This document shows, in pieces, positions 32,624 to 40,918 of a stretch of DNA of 41,230 bases (the first letter of the stretch is position 1; the number at the start of each line of letters is the position of its first letter). Position numbers and translations under genes: made by a program. This stretch comes from Burkholderiales bacterium (lineage in GTDB: Bacteria; Pseudomonadota; Gammaproteobacteria; Burkholderiales; Burkholderiaceae_C). The stretch is taken from assembly GCA_016000195.1 (NCBI GenBank), contig JAECRO010000024.1, forward strand, positions 1 through 41,230. Reading direction: 5' to 3'. The notes below the pieces were generated by a model. It was not told the origin of the DNA. It saw only the letters and a list, made by a program, of their open reading frames with translations, and ran no database searches.

Positions 32624-34857
32624 CAGGCTGCCCTCCCGGCAGGTTGTGGGCTGGATTCAAAGGCCTCGATGCCGGCGCCAATCAGGTTGAGCGGAATATC
32701 GAGCGCCCAGGCGGTGCCGATGGCGGCCAGCAGCGAGCTTTCGGAAATGCCGCTGCGCGCATGCCGTTTGCACCAGGCCGGGAGCTTGCCCAGGCCGGGC
32801 AGGAAGGTTTCTATGGTTCCGGTGGCCAGCACCACCTGGTTCTGGCGCACATAGAGCGCACGGCCGTTTTCGCTGCGGTGCGCCGCAATCGCCGCCGCAC
32901 CCGGATCGGTGCTGTAGAAAATCACTTCGCCGTCGCACAGCGGTTTCATGTCCGCCACGCCGGCGTGAAAGGCATTGAGCACCGCCGCGCCGCCGGGCAG
33001 CACCACATCGACCTGCGAGCGGATGACCTTGAACATTTGCGCGTCGTCCGTGATGTCGAATTCGGCCAGCGCCGAGGCGCCGTCCAGGTCAGTGACCACG
33101 CCGACCTGGCAGCGGTCGTAGGCCAGTCCGGTGCGCAGGATCGTGTCGGCGCCGTTTTCAAAGACGGCGGCCTGCACGGCCCGGTTGATCAGCAGGCGCT
33201 GGCCGGCTTCCCAGTGGGTGCTGTCGGCGCTTTCGACGCGGCGCTGGTCCAGGAACAGGCCGTCCTGGCAGGCCAGGCCGGTGTGGCGGCCCGACAGGTG
33301 CAGCAGCCAGGCCACCAGCCGCGCAATGTGCTGCGTGCCGCCTGATCCGGCAATGCCGATGATGGGAATGCGGCCGTCGCTGCCCTGGCTGCGATGGTCG
33401 GGCGTGTCGGTGTTGCGCGCGAACAGATGGTCGCAGATGGCGCGGCCCACCGGGCGCGGCGCGCCCTGCGCGGGCTTGAGGTGCATCAGCAGGCCGGGGC
33501 CGGCGTTGACCTCGACAATCGCGCCGCCCTGTTCATGCAGCGGACGCGAAATGTCCTGCGCCACCACATCGACGCCGGCAATGTCCAGGCCGACCACGCG
33601 GGTGGCCAGCGAGACGATGTAATCGACCTCGGGATGCACCTCGTCGGTGCAGTCGATGGCCACGTTGCCGTTGCGCTGGATCAGCACTTCGCGGCCGGCT
33701 GCGGGAACGGCATCGGGGCTCAGGCCCTGGCGCTGCAGGTCGAGCAGAATCGCGCCGTCGGTGGCGGCGTCGATGCGGCTGAGCGGAAAGTCTTCCCCCG
33801 GACCGCGCCGGGGGTCGGTGTTGAGCTGCTCGTCGATCAGCTGCCTGACCGTCAATTGGCCGTCGCCGGTGATCAGGGCGACTTCGCCGCGCGCGGCGGC
33901 CACCACGCGGCCGCCGACGACCAGCAGGCGGTGCTCATGGCCGCGCACATGGCGCTCGACCATCACCTCGCTGCCTTCGGGCTCGGCCAGCGCGAAAGCC
34001 GCCAGCACCTCTTCGCGCGTGTTCAGGTCCAGCGACACGCCCCGGCCGTGGTTGGCGTCGGTGGGCTTGACGACCACCGGCAGGCCGATGTCCTGCGCGG
34101 CTTCCCAGGCTTCTTCGGCGCTGGCCACGATTTCGCCTTCGGGCACCGGCACGCCGCAGCTGGACAGCAGGCTTTTGGTCAGATCCTTGTCGTGGGCAAT
34201 GCTTTCGCCAATGGCGCTGGTCAGGTCGGTCTCGGCCGTCCAGATGCGCCGCTGGCTGGCGCCGTAGCCCAGTTGCACCAGGTTGCCGTCGTTCAGGCGG
34301 ATGTGCGGAATGCCCCGGTCGGTCGCTGCGGCGACGATGGCCGCCGTGCTGGGGCCGAGGTAGCAGTCGTCGATCCGGGTGCGGATGGCCTGCACGGCGG
34401 CCTGCACATCGGCCACGCCATAGGCCGCGTCGTTAATGGCGGCCATCAGCAGCCGGTGGCCCTCGGCCAGCGCGGTGCGGGCGACCTGCTCGTCGCGCGC
34501 CCGGAACACCATGCGGTACACGCCGTGCCTGGAGGTGCTGCGGGTCTGACCGAAGCCGGTGGGCATGTCGGCCAGGTTGAGCAGCTCGATCACCACATGC
34601 TCCAGCACATGGCCGGTCCAGGTGCCTTCATTGAGGCGCTGCAGGAAACCGCCGCGCTCGCCCACGCCGCAGTGGTGTTCGAGCAGGGCCGGCAGCAGGG
34701 CCAGCAGCCGGTCGTTGAAGCCCGGCAGCCGGTTGCTCGGAAAGTCTTCCAGGGCGCCCAGGTCCAGCCAGACTTCCAGCACCGAGCGGTAGGTCCAGAT
34801 GTTGGGGCCGCGCAAATAATTGATGCGCAGCAGTTTGATATCGTCCAGTTTGCTCAT
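32623..34857 (-). CDS. Cyanophycin synthetase paralogue with a destroyed Mur-ligase site (CphA')
   Basis: This 744-residue protein is colinear with cyanophycin synthetase through the N-terminal and ATP-grasp domains (VVVKPTDANHGRGVSLDL, 261-278). In the Mur-ligase part the P-loop is GSGGTQHIA (505-513) instead of GTNGKTTTT, so the phosphate-binding Lys and Thr are gone. The C-terminal Mur domain with the GRFN and YGHNPDA segments is absent. In the ATP-grasp domain, the loop ANLSTGG is replaced by NGNVAID. The Arg-adding reaction should be impossible. Second cphA genes of this kind occur in Burkholderiales and are usually called cphA'. A structural or regulatory partner of the active enzyme is my inference. 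ATG 34857 is chosen over TTG 34866. Confidence 0.9.
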   Translation of the reverse strand: MSKLDDIKLLRINYLRGPNIWTYRSVLEVWLDLGALEDFPSNRLPGFNDRLLALLPALLEHHCGVGERGGFLQRLNEGTWTGHVLEHVVIELLNLADMPTGFGQTRSTSRHGVYRMVFRARDEQVARTALAEGHRLLMAAINDAAYGVADVQAAVQAIRTRIDDCYLGPSTAAIVAAATDRGIPHIRLNDGNLVQLGYGASQRRIWTAETDLTSAIGESIAHDKDLTKSLLSSCGVPVPEGEIVASAEEAWEAAQDIGLPVVVKPTDANHGRGVSLDLNTREEVLAAFALAEPEGSEVMVERHVRGHEHRLLVVGGRVVAAARGEVALITGDGQLTVRQLIDEQLNTDPRRGPGEDFPLSRIDAATDGAILLDLQRQGLSPDAVPAAGREVLIQRNGNVAIDCTDEVHPEVDYIVSLATRVVGLDIAGVDVVAQDISRPLHEQGGAIVEVNAGPGLLMHLKPAQGAPRPVGRAICDHLFARNTDTPDHRSQGSDGRIPIIGIAGSGGTQHIARLVAWLLHLSGRHTGLACQDGLFLDQRRVESADSTHWEAGQRLLINRAVQAAVFENGADTILRTGLAYDRCQVGVVTDLDGASALAEFDITDDAQMFKVIRSQVDVVLPGGAAVLNAFHAGVADMKPLCDGEVIFYSTDPGAAAIAAHRSENGRALYVRQNQVVLATGTIETFLPGLGKLPAWCKRHARSGISESSLLAAIGTAWALDIPLNLIGAGIEAFESSPQPAGRAA

Positions 34858-35202
34858 GGTTGGCAAATTTTAGGGGGGGTCAACCGGCCGGGCCGGTGCA
34901 ACGTTTCTGATTCCGCTCCGGCGACATGCCGGTCAGGGGGTGAATAAAGGCAGTGGCCTGTCGGGCTGTCAGTTTCTTGTGGCCCGGATGGGCTGGACGG
35001 GTTGTGTCGTTTTGCGGCTTCCTGAAAATCAATGGCAGGCTGGATTAAAAAGCAGGAATCGGTCAGCCTGCGCCCAGGCGGACTGGCTTCGGCGAAAATC
35101 GGTTTTTTAGATGCATCCCGCACGATACCAAAACCTTCCGGTCGCCCGGCCTGCAGACCGCAGCAAATCACGCTCACCGCAGGGAAAAGAAGTCAAAACA
35201 AC
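34858..35202. promoter_or_regulatory. Divergent regulatory region between the cyanophycin genes and the ABC exporter
   Basis: This 345-bp gap must hold the promoters of both divergent units. A perfect palindrome ACCGGCC-G-GGCCGGT (34883-34897) sits 26 bp upstream of the cphA' start. A looser inverted repeat GCAGGCTG/CAGCCTGC lies at 35035-35071. AGGGAAAAGAAG before 35203 is the probable ribosome-binding region of the exporter gene. I found no clear sigma-54 or known regulator site. Confidence 0.5.
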
Positions 35203-37566
35203 ATGCAACATCAGCACCTTCAGGACGACTCCAGTCCTGGCGACCCGGCACTTGCAGGGCTGCGTTCACAACTGGCAGCCGAAGAGAACGTTTTGTGTAC
35301 GCTGCTGGTTGACCTGGACCCGCAACTTCGTTTCGCGCCCGGCCTGCTGGCCCTGACCGACCGCCGCCTGCTCGCCCGAAGCGCCGATGGCGCCTGGTCT
35401 GGCTGGCTCCTGGGCGCTGCCGGCCAGCCTGCCGGGCAGCTCGAACTGCGCCATTTCGACCATGCCGGCGTCGGCACTCTGGAGCTGCATGATGCACCCG
35501 GCGAGTCGTCCCGCCGCCTGGCCAGCTGGCGCTTTACGCTGGGCGCGAATGTTCAGGCGCTGCGCCTGATGCGGCTGTTTGTGCAGCAGCAGGCGCAGCG
35601 CCAGGCCGGCGCACAGCGGGCCGGCGACGACGCGGCCCTGTGCCTGGAATGCGACATGCCGCTGCCGCCGGACAGCGACGAATGCCCGGCCTGCGCCCCC
35701 GAAGTCCACACGCCGCCCTCAACCTGGGTGCTGCTGCGCTTGTGGCGCTTTGCCCGGCCCTACCGCTGGCAGCTGCTGTCGGGCTTTTTGCTGACGCTGG
35801 CCTCGACCGCGGCTACCTTGGTGCCGCCCTACCTGACGATTCCGCTGATGGACGACATCCTGATTCCGTTCCAGAACGGCCGGCAGATCGAGCCGGGCAA
35901 GGTCGGCCTGATTCTGGGTGGCCTGCTGGGCGCGGCGCTCTTGGGCTGGGCGCTGAACTGGGCGCGCACCTATCTGCTGGCGCTGGTGTCCGAGCGCATC
36001 GGCGCCGATTTGCGCACCGCCACCTTTGACCATCTGCTGGAGCTGTCGCTCGACTACTTCGGCGCCAAGCGCACCGGCGATTTGATGTCGCGCATCGGCT
36101 CGGAAACCGACCGCATCTGCGTGTTTTTGTCGCTGCACGCGCTCGACTTCGCCACCGACGTGCTGATGATCGGCATGACCGCCGTCATTTTGTTTTCCAT
36201 CAACCCGTATCTGGCGCTGGCGACCTTGCTGCCGCTGCCCTTCATCGGCTGGATGATCCACGTCGTGCGCGACAAGCTGCGCACCGGCTTCGAGAAAATC
36301 GACCGCGTCTGGTCGGACGTGACCAACGTGCTGGCCGACACCATTCCCGGCATCCGCGTGGTCAAGGCCTTTGCGCAGGAAAAGCGCGAGGCCGAGCGCT
36401 TTCGCGTTGTCAACCAGCACAACCTGGCGGTCAATGACCGGCTGAACAAGGTCTGGTCGCTGTTCACGCCCACGGTGTCGCTGCTAACCGAAATCGGCCT
36501 GCTGGTGGTCTGGGCCTTTGGCATCTGGCTGATGTCGAAGCAGCAGATCACGGTCGGCGTGCTGACCGCCTTCATCGCCTACATCGGGCGCTTCTATGGC
36601 CGGCTCGATTCGATGAGCCGCATCGTCTCGGTCACGCAAAAGGCCGCCGCCGGCGCCAAGCGCATCTTCGACATCCTCGACCATGTGTCCAACGTGCCCG
36701 AGCCTGCGCAGCCGGTGAAGATAGCCGCCTTGCAGGGCCGCATCGAGATGAAGGGCCTGGGCTTTCGCTACGGCAACCGCTCGGTGATTCGCGGGCTCGA
36801 TTTGCAGATTCAGCCCGGCGAGATGATCGGCCTGGTCGGCCACAGCGGCTCGGGCAAGAGCACGCTGGTCAACCTGCTGTGCCGTTTCTACGACGTGAGC
36901 GACGGCAGCATCCAGGTCGATGGCCTAGACATCCGGCGCTTTGCCGTGGCCGACTACCGGCGCCACATCGGGCTGGTGCTGCAGGAGCCTTTCCTGTTCT
37001 TCGGCACGATTGCCGAGAACATCGCCTACGGCAAGCCCGGCGCCAGCCGCGCCGAGATCGTCGCCGCCGCGCGCGCCGCGCATGCGCACGAGTTCATTTT
37101 GCGGCTGCCGCAGGCCTACGACTCGCTGGTCGGCGAGCGCGGCCAGGGGCTGTCGGGCGGCGAGCGCCAGCGCATCTCGATTGCGCGCGCCCTGCTGATC
37201 GACCCGCGCATTTTGATCCTGGACGAAGCCACCTCGTCGGTCGATACCGAGACTGAAAAGGAAATCCAGAAGGCGCTCGACAACCTGGTGCAGGGTCGCA
37301 CGACGATTGCGATTGCGCACCGGCTTTCGACGCTGCGCAAGGCCGACCGGCTGGTGGTGATGGACCGGGGGCAGGTGGTCGAGGTCGGGCCGCACGACGA
37401 GCTGATGGCGCGCCAGGGCCACTACTGGCGGCTGTACGAAGCGCAGTTGCGGCAGGTTGATACGGACGAGGAGGGCACGCCGGCACAGGACGGCCTGATC
37501 GCCGTCGCCACCGCGCAGCTGTCGCACACCGCCCAGCATGCGCCGCAGCAGGCCGGCAATTCGTGA
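35203..37566 (+). CDS. ABC exporter with PH-like and zinc-ribbon N-terminal extension, cyanophycin-associated
   Basis: This 787-residue protein is a complete half-transporter fused to an unusual N-terminus. Residues 25-130 contain a segment (FAPGLLALTDRRLLARSADG, 44-63) typical of bacterial PH/GRAM-like domains. Residues 147-164 carry two cysteine pairs (CLEC and CPAC), a probable zinc ribbon. Then follow about six membrane helices (185-460) and an ATPase domain with Walker A GHSGSGKST (546-554), signature GLSGGERQRISIARAL and Walker B LILDEATSSVDTE, an exporter-type set. ATG 35203 is chosen; earlier in-frame codons read the promoter region. I recall that ABC transporters and DUF1854 proteins are named cyanophycin-metabolism-associated in public annotation, matching this locus. 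The cargo is unknown. Confidence 0.88.
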   Translation: MQHQHLQDDSSPGDPALAGLRSQLAAEENVLCTLLVDLDPQLRFAPGLLALTDRRLLARSADGAWSGWLLGAAGQPAGQLELRHFDHAGVGTLELHDAPGESSRRLASWRFTLGANVQALRLMRLFVQQQAQRQAGAQRAGDDAALCLECDMPLPPDSDECPACAPEVHTPPSTWVLLRLWRFARPYRWQLLSGFLLTLASTAATLVPPYLTIPLMDDILIPFQNGRQIEPGKVGLILGGLLGAALLGWALNWARTYLLALVSERIGADLRTATFDHLLELSLDYFGAKRTGDLMSRIGSETDRICVFLSLHALDFATDVLMIGMTAVILFSINPYLALATLLPLPFIGWMIHVVRDKLRTGFEKIDRVWSDVTNVLADTIPGIRVVKAFAQEKREAERFRVVNQHNLAVNDRLNKVWSLFTPTVSLLTEIGLLVVWAFGIWLMSKQQITVGVLTAFIAYIGRFYGRLDSMSRIVSVTQKAAAGAKRIFDILDHVSNVPEPAQPVKIAALQGRIEMKGLGFRYGNRSVIRGLDLQIQPGEMIGLVGHSGSGKSTLVNLLCRFYDVSDGSIQVDGLDIRRFAVADYRRHIGLVLQEPFLFFGTIAENIAYGKPGASRAEIVAAARAAHAHEFILRLPQAYDSLVGERGQGLSGGERQRISIARALLIDPRILILDEATSSVDTETEKEIQKALDNLVQGRTTIAIAHRLSTLRKADRLVVMDRGQVVEVGPHDELMARQGHYWRLYEAQLRQVDTDEEGTPAQDGLIAVATAQLSHTAQHAPQQAGNS

Positions 37567-37588
37567 CCCCGCGACCGAAGGACAGACC

Positions 37589-38071
37589 ATGACCAATTTC
37601 ACGTTCACCCCCGACTTTCAGCTCAGGCGCCAGGCCTCGGGCCGGCTGCAGTTGACGGATGCCCATGGCGAAAAGCATGAAGGCGTCATGCCGGTGCGGG
37701 CCTTTCCGCTGGCCGCGCCCGAAGAAGGCATTTCGCTGGTCAGCCTGGAGGGCCATGAACTGGTCTGGATCGCGCAGTTGTCGGCCCTGCCGCCGGAGGT
37801 GCGCGGGCTGCTGCAGGAGGAGCTGGCGCTGCGCGATTTCGTGCCTGAAGTCAGGCGGCTGGTCAGCGTGTCGTCATTCGGCACGCCCAGCGTCTGGACG
37901 GTGGAAACCGACCGGGGCAACACCACCTTCGTGCTCAAGGGCGAGGAAGACATCCGCCGCCTCAAGGGCAGCGCCCTGCTGATCGCCAGCAGCGAAGGCG
38001 TGCAGTACCGCATTGCCGACATGATGGCGCTGGACCGGCCTTCGCGCCGGCTGCTGGAACGGTTTTTATGA
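37589..38071 (+). CDS. DUF1854 family protein, cyanophycin-associated
   Basis: This 160-residue protein has no signal peptide or membrane segment. It reads TNFTFTPDFQLRRQASGRLQ at the start and has HEGVMPVRAFPLAAPEEGIS in the first third. LVSVSSFGTPSVWTVETDRG and FVLKGEEDIRRLKGSALLIA follow in the second half, ending YRIADMMALDRPSRRLLERF. This matches my memory of DUF1854, a small cytoplasmic domain often found next to ABC exporters of the preceding type. ATG 37589 has AAGGA eight bases upstream and lies 22 bp after the exporter gene, so the two form an operon. Its role is not known; a regulator or accessory of the exporter is the simplest guess. Confidence 0.85.
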   Translation: MTNFTFTPDFQLRRQASGRLQLTDAHGEKHEGVMPVRAFPLAAPEEGISLVSLEGHELVWIAQLSALPPEVRGLLQEELALRDFVPEVRRLVSVSSFGTPSVWTVETDRGNTTFVLKGEEDIRRLKGSALLIASSEGVQYRIADMMALDRPSRRLLERFL

Positions 38072-38072
38072 T

Positions 38073-38129
38073 GAAATATGGCTTTTGCGCAGGTAGGACG
38101 GGTGCAAGTAGCTATTGAATCAATAGCGG
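38073..38129 (-). repeat. Interspersed repeat copy 7
   Basis: On the minus strand it reads CGCTATTGATTCAATAGC, TACTTGCAC, a spacer, CTGCGCAAAAG and CCATATTTC. It lies immediately after the DUF1854 stop, in the gap between this gene and the convergent permease gene. The gap has no good terminator hairpin otherwise. Confidence 0.72.
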
Positions 38130-38171
38130 ATTCGGCGTTGGCGATGTTGTGCAGGCCGGGCTCCTGCCACA

Positions 38172-38936
38172 TCAGCCCTGCGAGCCGCGATGCGCCCAGC
38201 CGGTGGTGTGTTTTTCAATGAAGCTGAACAGCTCGTACATCACCATGGCCATGGCGCCGACCACCATCAGGCCGGCAAACGCCAGGCCCATCTGCATTGA
38301 CGATCCGGCTGAAATCAGCAGGTAGCCGATGCCTTCGTTGGCCGCCGTCATTTCCGACACCGTGGTGCCGACAAAGGCCAGCGTGATGGCCACCTTGAGC
38401 GAGCCGTAGAAGTAGGGCATTGAGCGCGGCAGGCCGACCTTGACCAGCACATCCCAGCGCCTGGCGCCCAGCACCCGCAGCACGTCTTCCAGCTCGGGCT
38501 CCAGCGTCGCCAGGCCGGTGGCGATGTTGACCATGATGGGGAAAAACGAGATCAAAAACGCCGTCAAAATCGCCGGCCCGGCGCCGATGCCGAACCAGAC
38601 CACCAGAATCGGCACGAACGCCGCCTTGGGCAGCGCGTTGAAGGCGGTCATCAGCGGGTACAGCGCGGCATAGGCCAGGCGCGAGCTGCCGACCAGAAAA
38701 CCCAGCAGCACGCCGACCACGATAGCCAGGCCAAAACCCGCCATCGTCACCCAGAAAGTGCGCCAGGCGTGGCCGGCGATCAGCGTTTTGTATTCGACCA
38801 GCTGGGTCCAGATGCGCCACGGGCTGGGAAAGATGAACTCGGAAATAGCGAAGGCCGAGCAGACGATCTGCCACAGCACGATCACCGCCAGCAGCAGCAG
38901 CCAGGGCGCCCAGCGCTCGACTTGTTGGTTGTTCAT
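38172..38936 (-). CDS. ABC transporter permease, NitT/TauT type
   Basis: This 254-residue membrane protein has about six hydrophobic segments and the conserved EAA loop (LEPELEDVLRVLGARRWDVL, then VKVGLPRSMPYFYGSLKVAI). It belongs to the family of permeases for nitrate, taurine, alkanesulfonates and pyrimidine or thiamine precursors (SsuC/TauC/ThiX-like). It forms the transmembrane part of an importer with the ATPase and binding-protein genes just upstream on the same strand. The gap to the ATPase gene is 31 bp. Family membership is firm; the substrate cannot be read from the sequence. Confidence 0.93.
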   Translation of the reverse strand: MNNQQVERWAPWLLLLAVIVLWQIVCSAFAISEFIFPSPWRIWTQLVEYKTLIAGHAWRTFWVTMAGFGLAIVVGVLLGFLVGSSRLAYAALYPLMTAFNALPKAAFVPILVVWFGIGAGPAILTAFLISFFPIMVNIATGLATLEPELEDVLRVLGARRWDVLVKVGLPRSMPYFYGSLKVAITLAFVGTTVSEMTAANEGIGYLLISAGSSMQMGLAFAGLMVVGAMAMVMYELFSFIEKHTTGWAHRGSQG

Positions 38937-38967
38937 GACGAAACCCTGGAAAGAAATGGGGGGCGCA

Positions 38968-39831
38968 TCAGGCGGTTGCGGTTGCGGTTGCGGTTGCGGT
39001 TGCGGCTGCTGCCGGCTTGCGGAAGGCGCCGATGTGGCTGCGCAGCTCCAGCACGATGTCGGTGAACTCCTTGGTGTAGGTCAGCTCCAGCTCGCGCGGG
39101 CGCGGCAGGTCGATCTCGCGCTTGACGACGAAGCGGCCGGGGCTCTTGCTCATCACATACACCGTGTCGGCCAGGAACACCGACTCGCGCAGGTCGTGCG
39201 TGACCAGAATCACGTTGAACTGCTGCTCGGTCCACAAATCGCGCAGGATGCACCAGAGTTCCTCGCGCGTGAAGGCGTCGAGCGCGCCAAACGGCTCGTC
39301 GAGCAGCAGCATTTTCGGCTCATGAATCAGCGCCCGGCAGATGCTGGCGCGCTGCTGCATGCCGCCCGAGAGCTGCCACGGGAACTTGTCCTCGTAGCCG
39401 CCCAGGCCGACTTTTTGCAGCAGTTTGCGCGCGCGCTCCTCGTATTCCTTGCGCTTGTGCTTGAACTGGCTGCGGTAGGGCTCGACGATCTCCAGCGGCA
39501 GCAGCACGTTATCGACCGTGGTGCGCCAGGGCAGCAGCGACGGCGCCTGAAACGCCATGCCCGAGACCTTCAGCGGCCCGGTCACGGGCTGGCCGTCGAT
39601 GCGGATCTTGCCCATCGACGGCATCTTCAGGCCGGTCGCCAGCTTCATGAAGGTCGATTTGCCGCAGCCCGACGGCCCGACGATGGCGATGAACTCGCCG
39701 GGCCGGACTTTCAGGTCAATCGCTTCGACGGCAAAGTTGTTTTGCCGCCGCAGCTCGTCGTTGTAGGCCAGCCAGACATCCTGGAAATCGACAAACCAGG
39801 GCGTCGCGGCTTCTTGCGTGTTTTTAGGCAT
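38968..39831 (-). CDS. ABC transporter ATP-binding protein, NitT/TauT type
   Basis: This 287-residue importer ATPase has Walker A GPSGCGKSTFMKLATG, Q-loop region GMAFQAPSLLPWRTTVDNVL, signature QLSGGMQQRASICRALI, Walker B MLLLDEPFGALDAFTREELW and H-loop VILVTHDLRE. An insertion (YRSQFKHKRKEYEERARKLL) is common in this subfamily. The C-terminus is a low-complexity Ala-Thr tail produced by a hexanucleotide repeat in the DNA, so it may vary in length between strains. ATG 39831 is chosen (MPKNTQEAATPW); it lies at the very end of an interspersed repeat copy. It sits between the permease and binding-protein genes of the same importer. Confidence 0.94.
   Translation of the reverse strand: MPKNTQEAATPWFVDFQDVWLAYNDELRRQNNFAVEAIDLKVRPGEFIAIVGPSGCGKSTFMKLATGLKMPSMGKIRIDGQPVTGPLKVSGMAFQAPSLLPWRTTVDNVLLPLEIVEPYRSQFKHKRKEYEERARKLLQKVGLGGYEDKFPWQLSGGMQQRASICRALIHEPKMLLLDEPFGALDAFTREELWCILRDLWTEQQFNVILVTHDLRESVFLADTVYVMSKSPGRFVVKREIDLPRPRELELTYTKEFTDIVLELRSHIGAFRKPAAAATATATATATA
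38973..39002 (-). repeat. Hexanucleotide microsatellite encoding an Ala-Thr tail
   Basis: Five exact CGGTTG units lie at the 3' end of the ATPase gene, with an imperfect sixth. On the coding strand they read as alternating GCA/GCC-like and ACC codons, giving a C-terminal (Ala-Thr)n tail. Because the unit is 6 bp, slippage would change tail length but not the frame. Confidence 0.9.
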
Positions 39832-39890
39832 AAAAAATGGCTCTGGCGCTTGTCCTGCTTGCACAAGGCGCTATCAAAAAAGAAGTAACC
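39831..39890 (-). repeat. Interspersed repeat copy 8
   Basis: On the minus strand it reads TTACTTCTTTTTTGATAGC, GCCTTGTGC, a spacer, AAGCGCCAGAG and CCATTTTTTA. It occupies almost the entire gap between the binding-protein gene and the ATPase gene, and its last base is the first base of the ATPase start codon. Confidence 0.65.
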
Positions 39891-39892
39891 GA

Positions 39893-40918
39893 TTATTTGG
39901 GCAGCACGTTGAGTTCGGCTTTGCCGGGCAGGAAGGAGCCGTTCCAGACCGCATCGGGGTTGACGCGCGTCTTGGTGTTGAAGGCGTCGGACACCTGCGA
40001 CGCCATCAGCGACAGGCGCGCGGCGTTGACCTGGCCGAAGCCTTCGGTTCTAGCGTTCGGGCTGTTGATGGCGCTGTCAATCGCCATTTTCAGACGCCGG
40101 GTTTCGAGTTCGGGGTTGACGATGCCGTCGCGCGCCTTGACGTATTCAATGGCGGCGGCGGGGTTGGCAATCACCTCTTTCGCGCCCTTGGCAAAGGCGG
40201 CCAGGAAGGCCTTGATCGCCGCCGGGTTCTCCTTGACCATCTTCGGCGAGGCGATGATGACGTTGCCGTACAGCTTGACGCCGTAGTTGGGGTAGGGCAG
40301 CACCACCACGTCGGCGGCCTTGACGCCGCGCGCCTCCAGGTTCAGCAGCGAGGTGAAGGTAAAACCGGTGATGGCGTCGATGTCGCCGCGAATCAGCATG
40401 GTTTCGCGCAGCGCCGGGTCCATGGCGGTCCAGGTCACGTTGCTGATGGCGTTGGCCTTGGCAAAGATCGGAAAGGCGCGGCGGCCGGCGTCGAACACCG
40501 GCGCGCCGAACTTCTTGCCGCTCAGGTCGGCGGGCGTCTTGATACCGGATTTTTTCAGCGCCATGACCGAGGCCGGCGTGTCGTTGTAAACCACCATCAC
40601 GGCGACCGGCTTGTTCGGCGCGTCGGCGTTGTTGGCATGGAACTCCATCAGCGCGGCCATGTCGGCAAAGCCCATGTCGTAGGCGCCCGAAGCCACCCGC
40701 GTGACCGTGCCGCCCGAGCCGTTGCCGGCGTCCACCGTCACGTCGAGCTTGGCGTCCTTGAAATAGCCCTTGGCTGCCGGTGTCAGGAACAGCGCCGAAG
40801 GGCCTTCAAAACGCCAGTCGAGCTGGAACTTGACGGGCGTGTTCTGGGCCTGGGCGGCAGAGGTGGCGGCAAGCACGGCAGCGGTCAGTGCCGTGACGAG
40901 GAAAGGGCGCAATTGCAT
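39893..40918 (-). CDS. ABC transporter substrate-binding protein, NMT1/THI5-like
   Basis: This 341-residue periplasmic binding protein has a signal peptide (MQLRPFLVTALTAAVLAATS, cleavage near AQA-Q). The NMT1-like fold starts VKFQLDWRFEGPSALFLTPA, followed by GYFKDAKLDVTVDAGNGSGG and VASGAYDMGFADMAALMEFH. Proteins of this type bind pyrimidine or thiamine precursors, riboflavin, aromatic sulfonates or similar compounds. I cannot say which, though the DWRFEGPSALFL start is like the pyrimidine-type group. ATG 40918 is chosen for the signal peptide. It heads the leftward operon binding protein-ATPase-permease, whose second gap is filled by a repeat copy. Confidence 0.92.
   Translation of the reverse strand: MQLRPFLVTALTAAVLAATSAAQAQNTPVKFQLDWRFEGPSALFLTPAAKGYFKDAKLDVTVDAGNGSGGTVTRVASGAYDMGFADMAALMEFHANNADAPNKPVAVMVVYNDTPASVMALKKSGIKTPADLSGKKFGAPVFDAGRRAFPIFAKANAISNVTWTAMDPALRETMLIRGDIDAITGFTFTSLLNLEARGVKAADVVVLPYPNYGVKLYGNVIIASPKMVKENPAAIKAFLAAFAKGAKEVIANPAAAIEYVKARDGIVNPELETRRLKMAIDSAINSPNARTEGFGQVNAARLSLMASQVSDAFNTKTRVNPDAVWNGSFLPGKAELNVLPK

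Noticed and set aside
30083..32854. A 923-codon open frame on the + strand, antisense to both synthetase genes
   Set aside because: It is His/Ala/Gly-rich, has no domain signal and lies fully opposite two well-supported synthetase genes. GC-rich codon bias makes such long antisense frames common here.
33394..34947. A 517-codon + strand frame opposite cphA'
   Set aside because: Same reason: low-complexity composition and complete overlap with a clear gene on the other strand.
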